A stretch of 64,000 bases of DNA from Arion vulgaris. Lineage: Eukaryota; Mollusca; Gastropoda; Stylommatophora; Arionidae. Of the stretch, positions 54,253 through 64,000 are shown piece by piece. The stretch covers positions 64,362,049-64,426,048 of the forward strand of contig CM036755.1 of assembly GCA_020796225.1 (NCBI GenBank). Direction: 5' to 3'. The position numbers and the translations under genes are program-made. Under the pieces are notes generated by a model. The model had not been told where the DNA came from. It made no database searches and saw only the letters and a program-made list of their open reading frames with translations. Position 1 is the first letter of the stretch. The number at the start of each line of letters is the position of its first letter.

Positions 54253-54290
54253 ATCATCGGCCTTTTGGCTAAGATCAAAGTGTAGATCCC
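54253..54290 (+). pseudogene. U2 snRNA-like 5' fragment
   Basis: CGGCCTTTTGGCTAAGATCA followed by AAGTGTAG matches the 5' part of U2 snRNA (stem-loop I and the start of the branchpoint-recognition region) with one extra A. The branchpoint-pairing GTAGTA reads GTAGAT, and the Sm site and later stem-loops are not recognisable downstream. It is a truncated pseudogene or retroposed piece. Confidence 0.75.
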
Positions 54291-54511
54291 ACATGATCGC
54301 GTCCAAAGAGTGTGAGCTTACATTAAACGCCAAATGGCACAATAAAAATTGCTTTAACAACCTCCGAGCTGCTCACATTGGAAAGAATAACGACGCTCGG
54401 AGCTTACACGTTCAACTGTACAGGGTGCACTCGTTGTGGCACTTCCGAGAAGGGTCCAATATTTTTTTTTTTAAATGAAGAATTTCCACCCATTCTTAGA
54501 TGCCATTTCCG

Positions 54512-54755
54512 CCCACGTGGTGCTGGGCCAGCAAGGGAAGCAAAGAATAGTACCACTGCGACCTACAAGGCATGTCGTAAGATACGACTGATGTAGGGGC
54601 CTAGGAAAGCTACTCTAGTAACTAAAAAGCGTCGTAGAAATCGGATGTGCTTGCCTACTTGTAGGCGCATAACTGGCACAACGTACAATCGCTCTTAGGC
54701 TGAGATCAAGTACAAATCACAGTGGTCGATATGGAGCGGAAGAAGAAGGAGAAGA
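54512..54755 (+). mobile_element. SINE S1, full length
   Basis: Imperfect TSD ATGCCATTTCCG (54500-54511) and ATGCCCTTTCGG (54756-54767). Core GCATGTCGTAAGATACGACT, then GCACAACGTACAATCGCTCT and an AGAAGAAGGAGAAG tail. Confidence 0.88.
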
Positions 54756-55057
54756 ATGCCCTTTCGGAAACTTCTGGTTGTTTCTGTCCTGTTATACAAT
54801 TAATAACTCTCCATATTTCTCAACACGCTAAGACAGACTTAGATTTAGCTATATCCAAATTTCACAAAAGTTCATAGTTCATATGTACGGTTCCAAGTTC
54901 ACTGCAACGGGTCACCCCATAATTGTTCCGTTCCTGTGCCAACGAAAATCACACGAAATGCTAACAACTGTTAACTGTCTCCTTTGTGAACTAATTCCAG
55001 AACGAAACAGCTGTACCGCCACAAAAAGAGAAAAAAGGTTCAATATCTATTAAAGGG
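54756..55057. other. No features
   Basis: Unique sequence between two SINEs. Confidence 0.45.
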
Positions 55058-55303
55058 TTTTAAAGTCGAAAGATTGACTTCATTGCACCGGGTTTTACCC
55101 CATATGGCTTGGTCCCTCTCCGCAGAAATGACACACCACCTGCCGAGAGTATTGCACAAAGCACGAACTCCGTAGCTCCTGCAACAATCCTAAGGGTCTC
55201 TGGAAAAACTGCACTCGTGAACAGAACGGCGCGGCCCGGATTCAAACCCGTGACCTTCGACTCGCAAGGCAAAGTGCTTAACCACTCAGCCACAGAGAGC
55301 CCC
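55058..55303 (-). mobile_element. SINE S4, full length
   Basis: Minus strand: GTGGCTGAGTGGTTAAGCAC (A-box) and GGTTTGAATCC (B-box), the body to CACCGGGTTTTACCCC at the left, and a TTTTAAAGTCG end. Confidence 0.9.
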
Positions 55304-55690
55304 ACTTAGTGTTCTCGTATAGATAAATCTACAATTAGTTATTTTGTACAAACCCCTTCTCTATCCTTCTGTTTCATCCAAATGAAAGACAAAGTGCATA
55401 AGTTTGGAATCAAGCTGGGGATACCAGAAGATGGAATAGAATACACACATAACCATCAACTACCTTAAGGTCCCTCCCTCCGGATTTGTCGTCAAGGCTT
55501 GCTCATCTAGCCTTCTGCATAACCATGCTGACCCACACAACAGTGGGGATATTATATCAGGGTTTGCTCCCTAGCCGTTTAGCTTTCTCGTGCCCACCTA
55601 CACAGGGAAGTGGGCTTAACAGTTGCAGATGGTACCATCTTCGGGTAAAACGGTAGCAGATGAAACGTCTGATCTGAATGCAAGGCACAT
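55304..55690. other. No gene seen
   Basis: No exon or repeat family recognised. Confidence 0.4.
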
Positions 55691-55785
55691 TCCTCATCCT
55701 ACATCAGTCGCCTCTTACGACATGCATTGTAGGTCGCATTGTTACTATTCTCTGCTTCCCTATGAGCCCCTGCAATACAGGGGCC
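55691..55785 (-). mobile_element. SINE S1 head and core fragment
   Basis: AGTCGCCTCTTACGACATGC (core complement), then TTGTAGGTCGCATTGTTACT and CTCTGCTTCCCTATGAG. Confidence 0.75.
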
Positions 55786-55799
55786 ACGATATCCATCAA

Positions 55800-56215
55800 G
55801 AAACTGTCATATCTATCTATATCCTCTTCGTGTCTGTCCCGATTGATATATAAGGCTTCCACAAGAGACTCTCACTGTTGCCGTTCTGCTGTCTTTCTAC
55901 CAACAGTTTCCCACGTGAGGCCACACTCCTTCAACTCTCTCTCCACCGTTCTTCTCCATGTTTCCTTTAGACGTTCATACCTTCTCTTCCCATCCACTGT
56001 CCATCAGAGCTGTCATCGAGAGCTGTCCATGCCAATGCGCCCACTGGCATACGACATACATGTCCAAACTACCTTCATCTTCGTCTCTTAATGGTGGTCT
56101 CCAAGGATGCACAGTCTGTTCGTTTCAAAAGCTCCTCAGTTGTTATGGTATTTGGCAAAAACATTTGCAGGATTCTTCTGAAACATTTATTCTGAAATGT
56201 GTCCTATCCAATCCC
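55800..56215 (-). mobile_element. LINE tail remnant (unassigned family)
   Basis: The minus strand gives FRRILQMFLPNTITTEELL-like and RRRWKVVWTCMSYASGRIGM-like readings, the WR.WKV.GHVLRM region of a LINE tail. Part of this stretch is repeated at 56715-56870. Confidence 0.65.
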
Positions 56216-56217
56216 CA

Positions 56218-56695
56218 TACCTTCATACAACATACATACCTTCATACGACATACATACCTTCATACAAAAAAACCTTCATACGACATACATACCTTCATA
56301 CAACATACATACCTTCATACGACATACATACCTTAATACAACATACATACCTTCATACAACATACATACCTTCATACGACATACATGCCTTCATACGACA
56401 TACATACCTTCATACGACATACATACCTTCATACAACATACATACCTTCATACGACGTACATGCCTTCATACGACACACGTACCTTCATACGACATGCAT
56501 ACCTTCATACGACATACATGCCTTCATACGACATGCATACCTTCATACGACACGCATACCTTCATACGACATGCATACCTTCATACGAAAACATACTTCA
56601 TACGACAAACATACCTTCATACAACATACATACCTTCATACGACATACATCCCTTTCATACGACAACATACCTTCATCGACATACATACCTAATT
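56218..56695. repeat. 19-bp minisatellite, about 25 copies
   Basis: Units of ATACCTTCATACGACATAC. 19 is not a multiple of 3, so all three plus frames stay open (up to 263 codons with Tyr/Thr/His repeats). Shadows only. Confidence 0.97.
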
Positions 56696-56714
56696 CACCA
56701 TCTGTCTTTTATTG

Positions 56715-56870
56715 ATAGCCTGCAATATTGCTCAGGTTGTTCGTTTTAAAGATGTCCTTTGCTTTTGCATGTGTCCTGTAAATTTGTGACATTCTTTCTA
56801 AGCATTTATTTTGGAGTGTCTCCAGCTTGTGTGAGATGTGAGTATTTTTACAGCATTCACAATTATATAA
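56715..56870 (-). mobile_element. LINE tail remnant, second copy
   Basis: TTGTTCGTTTTAAAGATGTC, TCTAAGCATTTATTTTGGAG and CTCCAGCTTGTGTGAGATGT (minus reading HKLETLQNKCLERM). Related to 55800-56215, on the other side of the 19-bp array. Confidence 0.6.
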
Positions 56871-56884
56871 TAACACTCTAGGAT

Positions 56885-57130
56885 TCTATGCGGCCAAATG
56901 GTTAGCGCTTTGCCTTGCGTGTCGAAGGTCGTGGGTTTGAATCCGGACCGCGCCGTTCTGTTCATGAATGCAGTTTTTTTCCAGACAACCCTAGGATTGT
57001 TGCTGGAGTTACGGAGCTCGTGCTTTGTGCAATACTCTCGGCAGGTGGCGTGCCATTTCTGCGGAGAGGGACCGGTGCATAATGGTATAAATCCCGGTGC
57101 AATGAAGTCAATCTTCGGCTTTAAAACCCT
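56885..57130 (+). mobile_element. SINE S4, full length
   Basis: A-box region GGCCAAATGGTTAGCGC, B-box GGTTTGAATCC, CTGCGGAGAGGGACCGG, and the end GGCTTTAAAACCC. Confidence 0.91.
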
Positions 57131-57139
57131 TTAAACTCC

Positions 57140-57420
57140 TAGAACACTGCTACCAAACAGCCATACTTTGTCTCCGGACGGGTCACAACAGAATGAGAAA
57201 CCACCTGTACACTAAATTCAATATAGGCACCCACGAATGTGTCCCTATGGCTTGGCAAATATGACTACAGAACATATCCTACAGAACAGTCCCCAGTATG
57301 AAGACCTGAGAAGAAAGAGGTGACCCACTTATACCAGCATCCAAGACAAACTGTATGGCGTGGCTAATAATATGAGACAGACGGCTGCCTTTATTAGAGA
57401 ATCCGAAATCCCAGTCTAGT
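57140..57420 (+). mobile_element. LINE L-Z C-terminal remnant
   Basis: Reads LRTGHNRMRNHLYTKFNIG, then a frameshifted TTEHILQNSPQYEDLRR and KLYGVANNMRQTAAFI. Degenerate relative of 7589-7844; the cysteines are lost. Confidence 0.8.
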
Positions 57421-57538
57421 GAGAACGCAGAAGAAGAAGTGTATATTTTAAATTTTGTTTTAAGAGTTAAATCTGTGGCTGCCCGGGATTTGTTGACTGG
57501 GACGAAAGTTTGACTTGCTTTTTTGTTTTTTTTTTGTT

Positions 57539-57540
<2 letters not shown>

Positions 57541-57569
<29 letters not shown>
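57541..57569. repeat. AT microsatellite
   Basis: Uninterrupted AT run of about 14 repeats; a shorter run lies at 57826-57842. Confidence 0.97.
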
Positions 57570-57571
<2 letters not shown>

Positions 57572-58195
57572 CACCGTAATGGGAAAGTGCCAACTGGCAA
57601 AGGCGATCATCGATTTCCACAGCATATGTCCTGATTACTGGCCGGATGTTGACATTTTTCATCCTGGAAAGTTAGGATATATTGAAATTTTATTTCTCTG
57701 TCAGTGGCTATGTTATTCCAATTTGCTTCACCGGCTGTTACTTTGTGTTTAAAAGTCGCTTTCTTATAACACACACGAAAAATGATTGTCTCTCTCTTCT
57801 CTGTCTGTCACTTTTCTCTCTCACTTATATATATATATATATAGCCACTGCCGTGCCGTGCTATGATACAGAGAGGCGGCCGCATCAGGCAACAGCGTAA
57901 GGGGGCGGCATAAGCAGGGAAATCAAAACAACAATTGAAAGCTTTTAAAGAAAAATATTTAAGAGGCGGTATTTCGAAGACTTGCATCATACTGAGAAAA
58001 TATACCGCACGGTCCTGTATAGCCATATGTGAATGTATGTATATATATATACGGATACGTGCAATGCGCAGATTATTAGTTTTTTCAAATAGGACACAGA
58101 GAGGTAGTAGGTTCAGTTCCCTGATCTGACGTTTCACTGAAAGAATTTGGTTCTCCTATGGAAGAAAGGTGAGGTCTTAAAACTTGAAATTGAAT
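57570..58195. other. No gene seen
   Basis: Frames here (for example 57808-58137 minus) run through AT microsatellites and show no domain. Confidence 0.45.
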
Positions 58196-58402
58196 TCATT
58201 GCAGCTAGTTTTTATGGCTCTGTCCGTCTCCGCAGAAATGGTATGCCATCTGCCGATAGTACTGCACAAAGCACGCCATTCTTAGCTCCGGCACCAATCT
58301 CAGGGTCTCTTGAAAAATCCACCCGTGAACAGAATGACGCGGTTCGGATTCGAACACACGAAATTTAGAACGTAATGCAAACGACTTATCCACAGAGACC
58401 CT
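58196..58402 (-). mobile_element. SINE S4, worn
   Basis: TCCGCAGAAATGGTATGCCA, GAATGACGCGGTTCGGATTC (B-box complement) and TTATCCACAGAGACCC. Confidence 0.85.
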
Positions 58403-58441
58403 CTTTGCCCTCCTACCTCATGAATACTTAGATTTTGTGGT

Positions 58442-58605
58442 TTTTTCCGATCCAGAAGCACTTGAGCTTTTCAGCTCTCCGGCTTGGTGCCATGGACATC
58501 GTAACCCTTCTGTTCGGTGCCACGAACACCGTAAATCTGGGGAATCTGTGGCTTTTTCTGCCATCCCGCGGAATTGAACCCGCACACACAGAGGGATAGT
58601 CACCC
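58442..58605 (-). mobile_element. SINE S5
   Basis: GATCCAGAAGCACTTGAGCT, CGGTGCCACGAACACCGTAA and GGAATTGAACCCGC. The head is cut near 58605. Confidence 0.86.
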
Positions 58606-59105
58606 ATTTTCATTTAATTAATAACACTCATTTTACAACACAAGATAAAACAGTCTCTCATACCTGTATAAATTGTACTTTATCTCAACAACACACAATT
58701 TCAAGAAGAAAAAACTATGAATGTACGTACTTTTATTTTTCATAAAAAGGATTATGAAACACATTGTTTTCCAAATGTTTTTGTGTTTGTAATAATTTGG
58801 TCCATCATGATCTTCAAAAAACAAAACTGCTTACAACTTCTGATATGTTTGTTTAATTAATGATCCTATCAATAGCTTGAGAGTTCTCTTATGTTTCATT
58901 TGTTTAGCGTTTTGTTACATTTTGTTTAGCAAATTTGGAATCAGGATTTATTCCAGGTTATTTGTAATGGTCTTAACTCTACAGATACCACTACATATCA
59001 TTGGGTGAAAGGTCAAGAGTTCAAGTGCCGTTGGTTCATTGAAGAAGAAGAAGAAGAGCATTATTCATGAAAATGTTACTGTAAAATACAGCGAGTAAAA
59101 GCATG
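58606..59105. other. No gene seen
   Basis: AT-rich, with a short GAAGAAGAAGAAGAAG run near 59040 that could be an old SINE tail. Confidence 0.45.
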
Positions 59106-59411
59106 GTTTTTGTGTACGTATTACAATGCTTTATTGACACCTGCAAGCGTGATCTGACATCATGTACCAAAGACAAAGATTATTTGGAACGGATGGTCAG
59201 AGACAAACAGGCATGCGGCAGTGAAGGATGGCTAAGTAAAAGAAGAGATAAACGATATTGCATATCGAAGCAAAAGAGAGTGCAGAGAGCAGAGAGATCG
59301 TTCTTTAAATCAGCTTCATTCACCAGTTTCATCTGCAGTAACTGTGGCAAGGATTGCCACTACAAAATAGACCAGTACAGCCACAACAGACGATGCGACT
59401 ATGCACACTAA
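59106..59411 (+). mobile_element. LINE C-terminal zinc-finger tail
   Basis: Frame 59103-59411 encodes DTCKRDLTSCTKDKDYLERM and ends FICSNCGKDCHYKIDQYSH with NRRC. This is the CxxC...H...C finger that closes many non-LTR retrotransposon polyproteins (FICS.CG.DC.SRIGL.SH.RRC). Open to its stop but lacking everything upstream. Confidence 0.85.
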
Positions 59412-59439
59412 GTGGTGCAAAATATATTGTCTCCTGAGA

Positions 59440-59870
59440 CAAAGAGGCTAGTCTATCTAATGTCTATTCCCAGGTGGAAGATGTAGTTGGCTGTCCACTC
59501 TTGCCGTTAAGCGTAGGGATGGGAGCTTTAATTTTCGTTCTAGGGCCAGATGAATCGCCCTTGTTATGTTGTATCCGTGTTTATGTAGTGTGGTCTTGAT
59601 ATTGTCTATCCATCTTTTTCTTGGTCTTCCCTTAGCTCTAGTACCCGATCTCTTTTACTGTATGCTGTTATTGGTGGTTGGTTGTATTTCATTCTCATTA
59701 AATGTTCAAACTACTGCATTTGTTGTCTTTCGATGTATTCAGTGCATGAAGTTATGCCCACTCTGCGTCTGATGTCCTCATTTCGTAGTCTATCTTTCCT
59801 GGTGACTCTCACTGCCTTCTCAAGCATTTCATTTCATACTTGGTGAGCTTTCTGTGATGTGTTGCTGTAA
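59440..59870 (-). mobile_element. LINE L-D C-terminal remnant
   Basis: Minus strand carries TTGATATTGTCTATCCATCT, TTTTTCTTGGTCTTCCCTTA and TTTCGTAGTCTATCTTTCCT, the reverse complement of the 19500 copy. Confidence 0.85.
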
Positions 59871-60317
59871 GAGACCAAGTTTGCACTGGTAACAAAGTGT
59901 TGAGAGGCTAGTGATGATGACGAAAATGTAACTGTGTTTACATTCGGTGTATATACAACCACGATAAGCTTATCTTATGTGTTTCTACAAACACTGCTCG
60001 ATCGAATCTGACCTGATTACTCTGTGCTCAATAGCCGAAGCGTTTACGAAGACACTCCTCAGTGAAGCTCTTCTTTAGAAAAACTAGTTGGCTGTGTTCT
60101 TAAAAACGCTCGTATTGTAGAGCTAAGCAATATGTGTCGTAAGAAATAAGGGTTTGTGGTTTGAATCCTGTGTTTGGTAATTTGTTTTTCCCGGAATCCT
60201 CTAATACTTGTTCATTATCTATTTATTGATCCCATTATGTGTATGTGATCGTCTTGCTAAATCACTTTAGACGAAATATTCCACATCATCTAATGTTATT
60301 ATTTGTAGAATTGATAC
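59871..60317. other. No gene seen
   Basis: GTTTGTGGTTTGAATCCTGT near 60150 resembles a B-box but has no matching A-box. Confidence 0.45.
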
Positions 60318-60352
60318 TCACAATGTTTTATTCTTCTTCACACCAGTAGTAG

Positions 60353-60390
<38 letters not shown>

Positions 60391-60612
60391 ACTGGGATTG
60401 GGGCATAGGCCAACTCATGCCAAGTCTTCCTATCTCTAGCTATCTCCTGCAGCTCCCTCCAGCTCTTCTTTATATTGTTGATCTCTGCCTCTAAATTCCG
60501 TCTCCATGCATTTCTCGGCCTCCCCTTCTTTAGCTGTCCATGCCGGTTCCAGGAAATGACCCTTCTTGTTATATTCTTGTCAGGTTTTCGCAAGGTGTGT
60601 CCTATCCAGCGC
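60318..60612 (-). mobile_element. LINE L-E C-terminal remnant with CT microsatellite
   Basis: Minus frame encodes ITRRVISWNRHGQLKKGRPR, NAWRRNLEAEINNIKKSWRE and LQEIARDRKTWHELAYAPIP, the tail type of L-E. A CT run (about 60354-60382) follows the coding end. Confidence 0.87.
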
Positions 60613-61165
60613 CTGAGTAGTAACTTCTATTTCCTAGTTGTTTTTTTCTCTCCAATATTCATCCAAAACTGATATTCAGATCAAATAAATAATTTCATTT
60701 TCAATTAAACACCGGCTCTCAGGTTTTCTGTTTTGTCACATGATCCCAGCATGCCAGGATGCATTTAATCAGGCATCTCTCTACAAAACAACTAATTGAT
60801 TCGCTGATGTTCCTAAACACAATCCCACTCCTACACTTCCTTCCCCACCCTTTCTTAATCCTTCCAATGTCGGAGGCTCAAATTCATCACAAATTCATAT
60901 GAGACAATGTGTCATCTCCGCATCTGTGTTTGGATGTAATACATCTTCAACACTCTCTTCTGTTAACTTTTTTCGTCAAGAATATTCAACATATTTTACC
61001 GTATTTCAATGCTGCTATTTTTTTTTCAAATCTGTTCAACATATTTTACCGTATTTCTATCGTGTGCCAGTTGCTGATAAAGGCCTTCTAGGTCGGAAAG
61101 CGGATTTAATTTGTCGTTTTATTCTGTAATCTTGTCTCACTTAGCGTGTTTTGATATTCCTCTTA
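60613..61165. other. No gene seen
   Basis: A 25-bp string, CAACATATTTTACCGTATTT with neighbours, occurs twice (about 60987 and 61039). No coding signal. Confidence 0.45.
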
Positions 61166-61305
61166 TGACAGTTTGTAGGATACTTAGATCGTCCATGTAA
61201 CATTATGTACAGATCTGTAGGTATACTTAAATCGTCCCATGTAACACTTATGTACAGATCTATTGGTGTCCGTACAAAGTCTTATGTAACACTTATGTAG
61301 AATAT
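61166..61305. repeat. About 48-bp unit, 3 worn copies
   Basis: TGTAGGTATACTTAAATCGT and CATGTAACACTTATGTACAG recur with indels. Confidence 0.7.
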
Positions 61306-61547
61306 AGTGCAGGTTAGAGCTCTCTAACCAAATTGGATAAACGTTGGTTGCAATGGGTACACTATGGGAATCATTTTGTAACACAGGTGACTTGTTCGTT
61401 GCAGAACGTCGGTCTCATCCCAGCCTTCCTGACAATCTGTCTCTAGCAAATTCTCCGGCCTCCACACAACGTTCATGGTTGATTTATTTTCCCGCCTCCA
61501 CCAACAAGTATAAACAAATTGCATCTAAATGTACAAAGCATAATCTT

Positions 61548-61640
61548 CTTAGCTCCGGAGCCAATTTTAAGGAGTCTCCTGAAAAAATGCACTCATGAAC
61601 ATAACGGATTCGAACCCAGATTCATGGTTTCTTTAATGTT
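61548..61640 (-). mobile_element. SINE S4 fragment
   Basis: TTAGCTCCGGAGCCAATTTT, GAAAAAATGCACTCATGAAC and GGATTCGAACCC (B-box complement). The head A-box is missing. Confidence 0.75.
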
Positions 61641-61799
61641 ATATTTCCACCGTCGTCTTGCTCGTCCCATGTCTAGTCTTGCAGGAAAAGTGACCTCTAT
61701 TAAAATCATCTCCAAACCTTGTGACGTGATAAATGTTCCAGGACAGGATATTGTTTATGCTGCGTCCAAACCTCACGATGCTTAGGTCTTTTTAGCTTT

Positions 61800-61965
61800 T
61801 TTTATCAATCATCATTAGGTGCCGTGCCTGTTGATAGTAATTGGTTATGAATCTCCACAATACTTTGTCCCTAGCTTTAGTTAAGATCAATTCCATTGTT
61901 GAAACTCTTCCATCTCATGATGTTAGTATCTTTTCACTGTAAGGTCTTCTATATATCTGCTAATT
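61800..61965 (-). mobile_element. LINE L-F C-terminal remnant, diverged
   Basis: AGGTGCCGTGCCTGTTGATA, TGAATCTCCACAATACTTTG and CTTCCATCTCATGATGTTAG correspond to 51265-51440. Confidence 0.68.
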
Positions 61966-62480
61966 AATTTTTCCCCGTTGCTACTTTTCTAATTCCTACA
62001 CCTGCTCATGAGATACCTACAAAGATGACGACTACTTGCTTCTGAGTTTTGTCACATGGTTACTTTGCTGATTAAACTCTCTCCCTCAAACCTCAACATA
62101 TATATATATGAGTGTGTGTGTGTGTATGTCTTTATAGTAGTGTATGTGGGTTATTGGCGTTTTTTTATTTTTGCAGCTTCCTCATTGTTTCATTTAAAAA
62201 TCATAAGAAATCTGTGTTTTTAAATGTTTCGTTTAACAGTAGAAAATATTGATTTATAACTGTTTCTTTAAATAATCATAATAATTATAATTTTATTTGT
62301 TTGGATTATTGACTTAGATAAATATTTTTAAAACTGATTTTTTCATTGAATAGTTATAATAAATTCTTCGTGTCAACAGTTTTTTATTTAAGTCATGAAA
62401 ATCTTTGTTATTTTTCCGTTCTCTAGTCATAAACATCTTTATTTTTAATAGTTTCGTTTAATAATAATAATTTTTTTTTT
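61966..62480. other. AT-rich, no gene seen
   Basis: A short TA/TG microsatellite (62098-62130) and TTTCGTTTAA-like motifs that recur irregularly up to 62830. Confidence 0.45.
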
Positions 62481-62489
62481 ATTTGATGC

Positions 62490-62654
62490 CAGTGGCGGCT
62501 CGTTGTAACAGCCAGTGGGGCCGGACCCCACTAAAAATAAGGTGTAACGTGTATTTATTATTTTATATATTAAAATATATTCTAACCGAAACCATGATTT
62601 TTCCGAAAATATCTGTCTGGCCCCACCAAAAAAAATGATCACGAGCCGCCACTG
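62490..62654. mobile_element. Intact 165-bp hAT-type MITE
   Basis: Perfect 8-bp TSD TTTGATGC at 62482-62489 and 62655-62662. Perfect 14-bp inverted ends CAGTGGCGGCTCGT. A second, inner inverted pair (GTGGGGCCGGACC.. and ..CTGGCCCCACC) lies further in, so the whole element can fold. No coding capacity. Confidence 0.95.
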
Positions 62655-62662
62655 TTTGATGC

Positions 62663-63220
62663 TATTAATAATCTTTATAGGTGGTTGCTTTACCTGATTT
62701 CGTTAAATAGTCATACTACACGTTAAGCTGTTTTTGTTTCGTTAAATAGTCATACTAAACATTCATTTTTAATTCTTGTGGTTGATGGGTATACTAAATT
62801 TTCGTTTAAATTGTTTCGTTTACATTCACAACAGCAAGAAACAGTTTATTAATTAATTATACAATGATAATTGATGTGTCATTTTAGTTGGAACCAAATC
62901 CAGTGATTATGTCGTGTTGGTTTCTCAACGAAATAATTCTGGAGTAAACAAATGATAGCAGGTCACTTGCCCATCCTACTACAGCTGCAGACGTACTTGA
63001 ATGCCATCATATTGAGATAACAAATACCGCCACATCTGGCCTGACACTCTTGTATGCAAGGTCGACCACTTAGGGCGTTGTAATTTCCCACAACTTCAGA
63101 GGGAGATGGTGCTGTGAAGAAGATAAAACGTATTACAAGTTAGTATACTTTAGTTCTCTTGGATTTTTATGAAGGATGAAAATAGCAAAGCCCTAGACTG
63201 CAAAACACATATGCCAAGAC
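62663..63220. other. No gene seen
   Basis: AT-rich with CGTTAAATAGTCATACTA repeated twice near 62701-62750. No coding signal. Confidence 0.45.
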
Positions 63221-63224
63221 TGCT

Positions 63225-63870
63225 CCTTATATATTGAGGCAAACTATCTGGGGCAGTGAAAGAACGCTGGAAATAAAAACCACACACCCACTTCAAATAT
63301 CTCGGGAGTATATTCACAGCAGATGGAAAGATGGACAGAGAAATCGAGATTAGATGCCAGAAGGCAAACGCAGTGACATACCAACTGTCACCACTATTAA
63401 AACATCCAAGCATTACCATGGCAGTCAAACGACAACTGATAAACTGCATATTTATTCCAACTCTTTGCTATCAGTGCCAAACATGGCCCCTGACTAAGAC
63501 ACAAGAAAGAAAGATTACAACATGTGAAATGAGATGTCTACGAAAAGCTGTCAACGCTACAAGGCGAGATAGAGTGAGAAACGAGAATATCAGAAGTCTT
63601 GTTGGTACTATACCATGCATACAGTACACCGAGAAACAAAGAATCAAGTGGTTCGGCCATCTAATGAGAATGGAACCACATTTACTACCATCGCGTGCCT
63701 ACAATAATCGACACTCAGGGCGCAGAGCACTGGGGAGGCCAAGAACACGTTGGATAGATAACAACGCAGAGTCCCTGCGAAAGCATGTACTGACAACGTC
63801 AAGCACAACACACCTGGCACAAGATAGAAAACTAACTCTCTCCACGACGCTTCACGGCAAATGTGGTTAA
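63225..63870 (+). mobile_element. LINE L-D, longest C-terminal remnant
   Basis: Frame 63331-63870 is open to its stop and is preceded by FKYLGSIFTADGKMDREIEI, the thumb region after the reverse transcriptase. It continues CIFIPTLCYQCQTWPLTKTQ, CEMRCLRKAVNATRRDRVRN, IKWFGHLMRMEPHLLPSRAY and RRALGRPRTRWIDNNAESLR. Reference for L-D. The polymerase core is absent. Confidence 0.9.
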
Positions 63871-64000
63871 GATAAGATAAGACCCACTTCTGTGAGAGCC
63901 ACACAAGAGTACAGTTTAGTTATAGAAAAGAAAACATTGAATGTGTAGAGAATATTTCAAGCCCACTTTATGTAAGACAAAAGGAAGAAAGTAAGGGAAG

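Noticed and set aside
55958..56749. 263-residue His/Thr/Tyr repeat protein
   Set aside because: A 19-bp tandem unit keeps all plus frames open. The flanks are LINE debris on the other strand.

Overview
The window is animal nuclear DNA: AT-rich, no operons, split genes with GT-AG introns, and dense non-LTR retroposons, tRNA-derived SINEs, hAT elements and minisatellites. The mix resembles published lophotrochozoan (mollusc-type) genomes, but the sequence alone does not fix the species, so that placement is tentative.

One host gene is clear. Eight exons on the + strand (7063-7204, 14364-14583, 25510-25589, 29991-30057, 35236-35459, 37839-38060, 38944-39122, 42355-42475) encode the conserved C-terminal part of a TMCC-family protein (transmembrane and coiled-coil domain family; TMCC1/2/3 in vertebrates, Dementin in flies). 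Splice phases agree across the visible exons and the last exon carries the stop codon, followed by a probable 3' UTR. The 5' exons lie upstream of the window or are not recognisable. One conserved exon expected between 14583 and 25510 was not found, and the exon at 35236 carries a one-base frameshift. Both may be assembly faults: the window also holds a deletion-riddled near-duplicate segment (20.76-22.06 kb against 22.33-23.76 kb) and tandem arrays with many dropped bases.

Layout: 0-7 kb, minisatellites, an inverted pair of LINE copies, a hAT element with a nested LINE, SINEs. 7-42.5 kb, the TMCC gene, whose introns hold almost every repeat type in the window, including a 4.1-kb G-free, nearly AG-free pyrimidine array between the exons at 29991 and 35236. 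42.5-64 kb, probably intergenic: LINE tails, a 41-bp array grown from a LINE 3' end, nested hAT and TTAA-type MITEs, a U2 snRNA-like fragment and an intact 165-bp MITE with perfect 8-bp target duplications.

Labels used below. LINE families (all 5'-truncated or broken): L-A (ends in a TTA-rich tail), L-B, L-C, L-D, L-E, L-F (each known mainly from the region after the reverse transcriptase), L-RH (RNase H domain plus CPxC tail) and L-Z (CxCG...H...C tail). SINE families: S1, S2 and S2c (share a 20-bp core around GCATGTCGTAAGAGGCGACT), S3 (about 450 bp, TCAA-repeat tail), S4 (tRNA-like head with GGTTCGAATCC) and S5 (tRNA-like head with GGTTCAATTCC). No intact transposable-element gene was seen. 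No single new molecular system is evident. The strongest leads are the SINE consortium with a shared core, the repeated hAT insertions at one LINE position, array birth from a LINE tail, and the AG-depleted TMCC intron.
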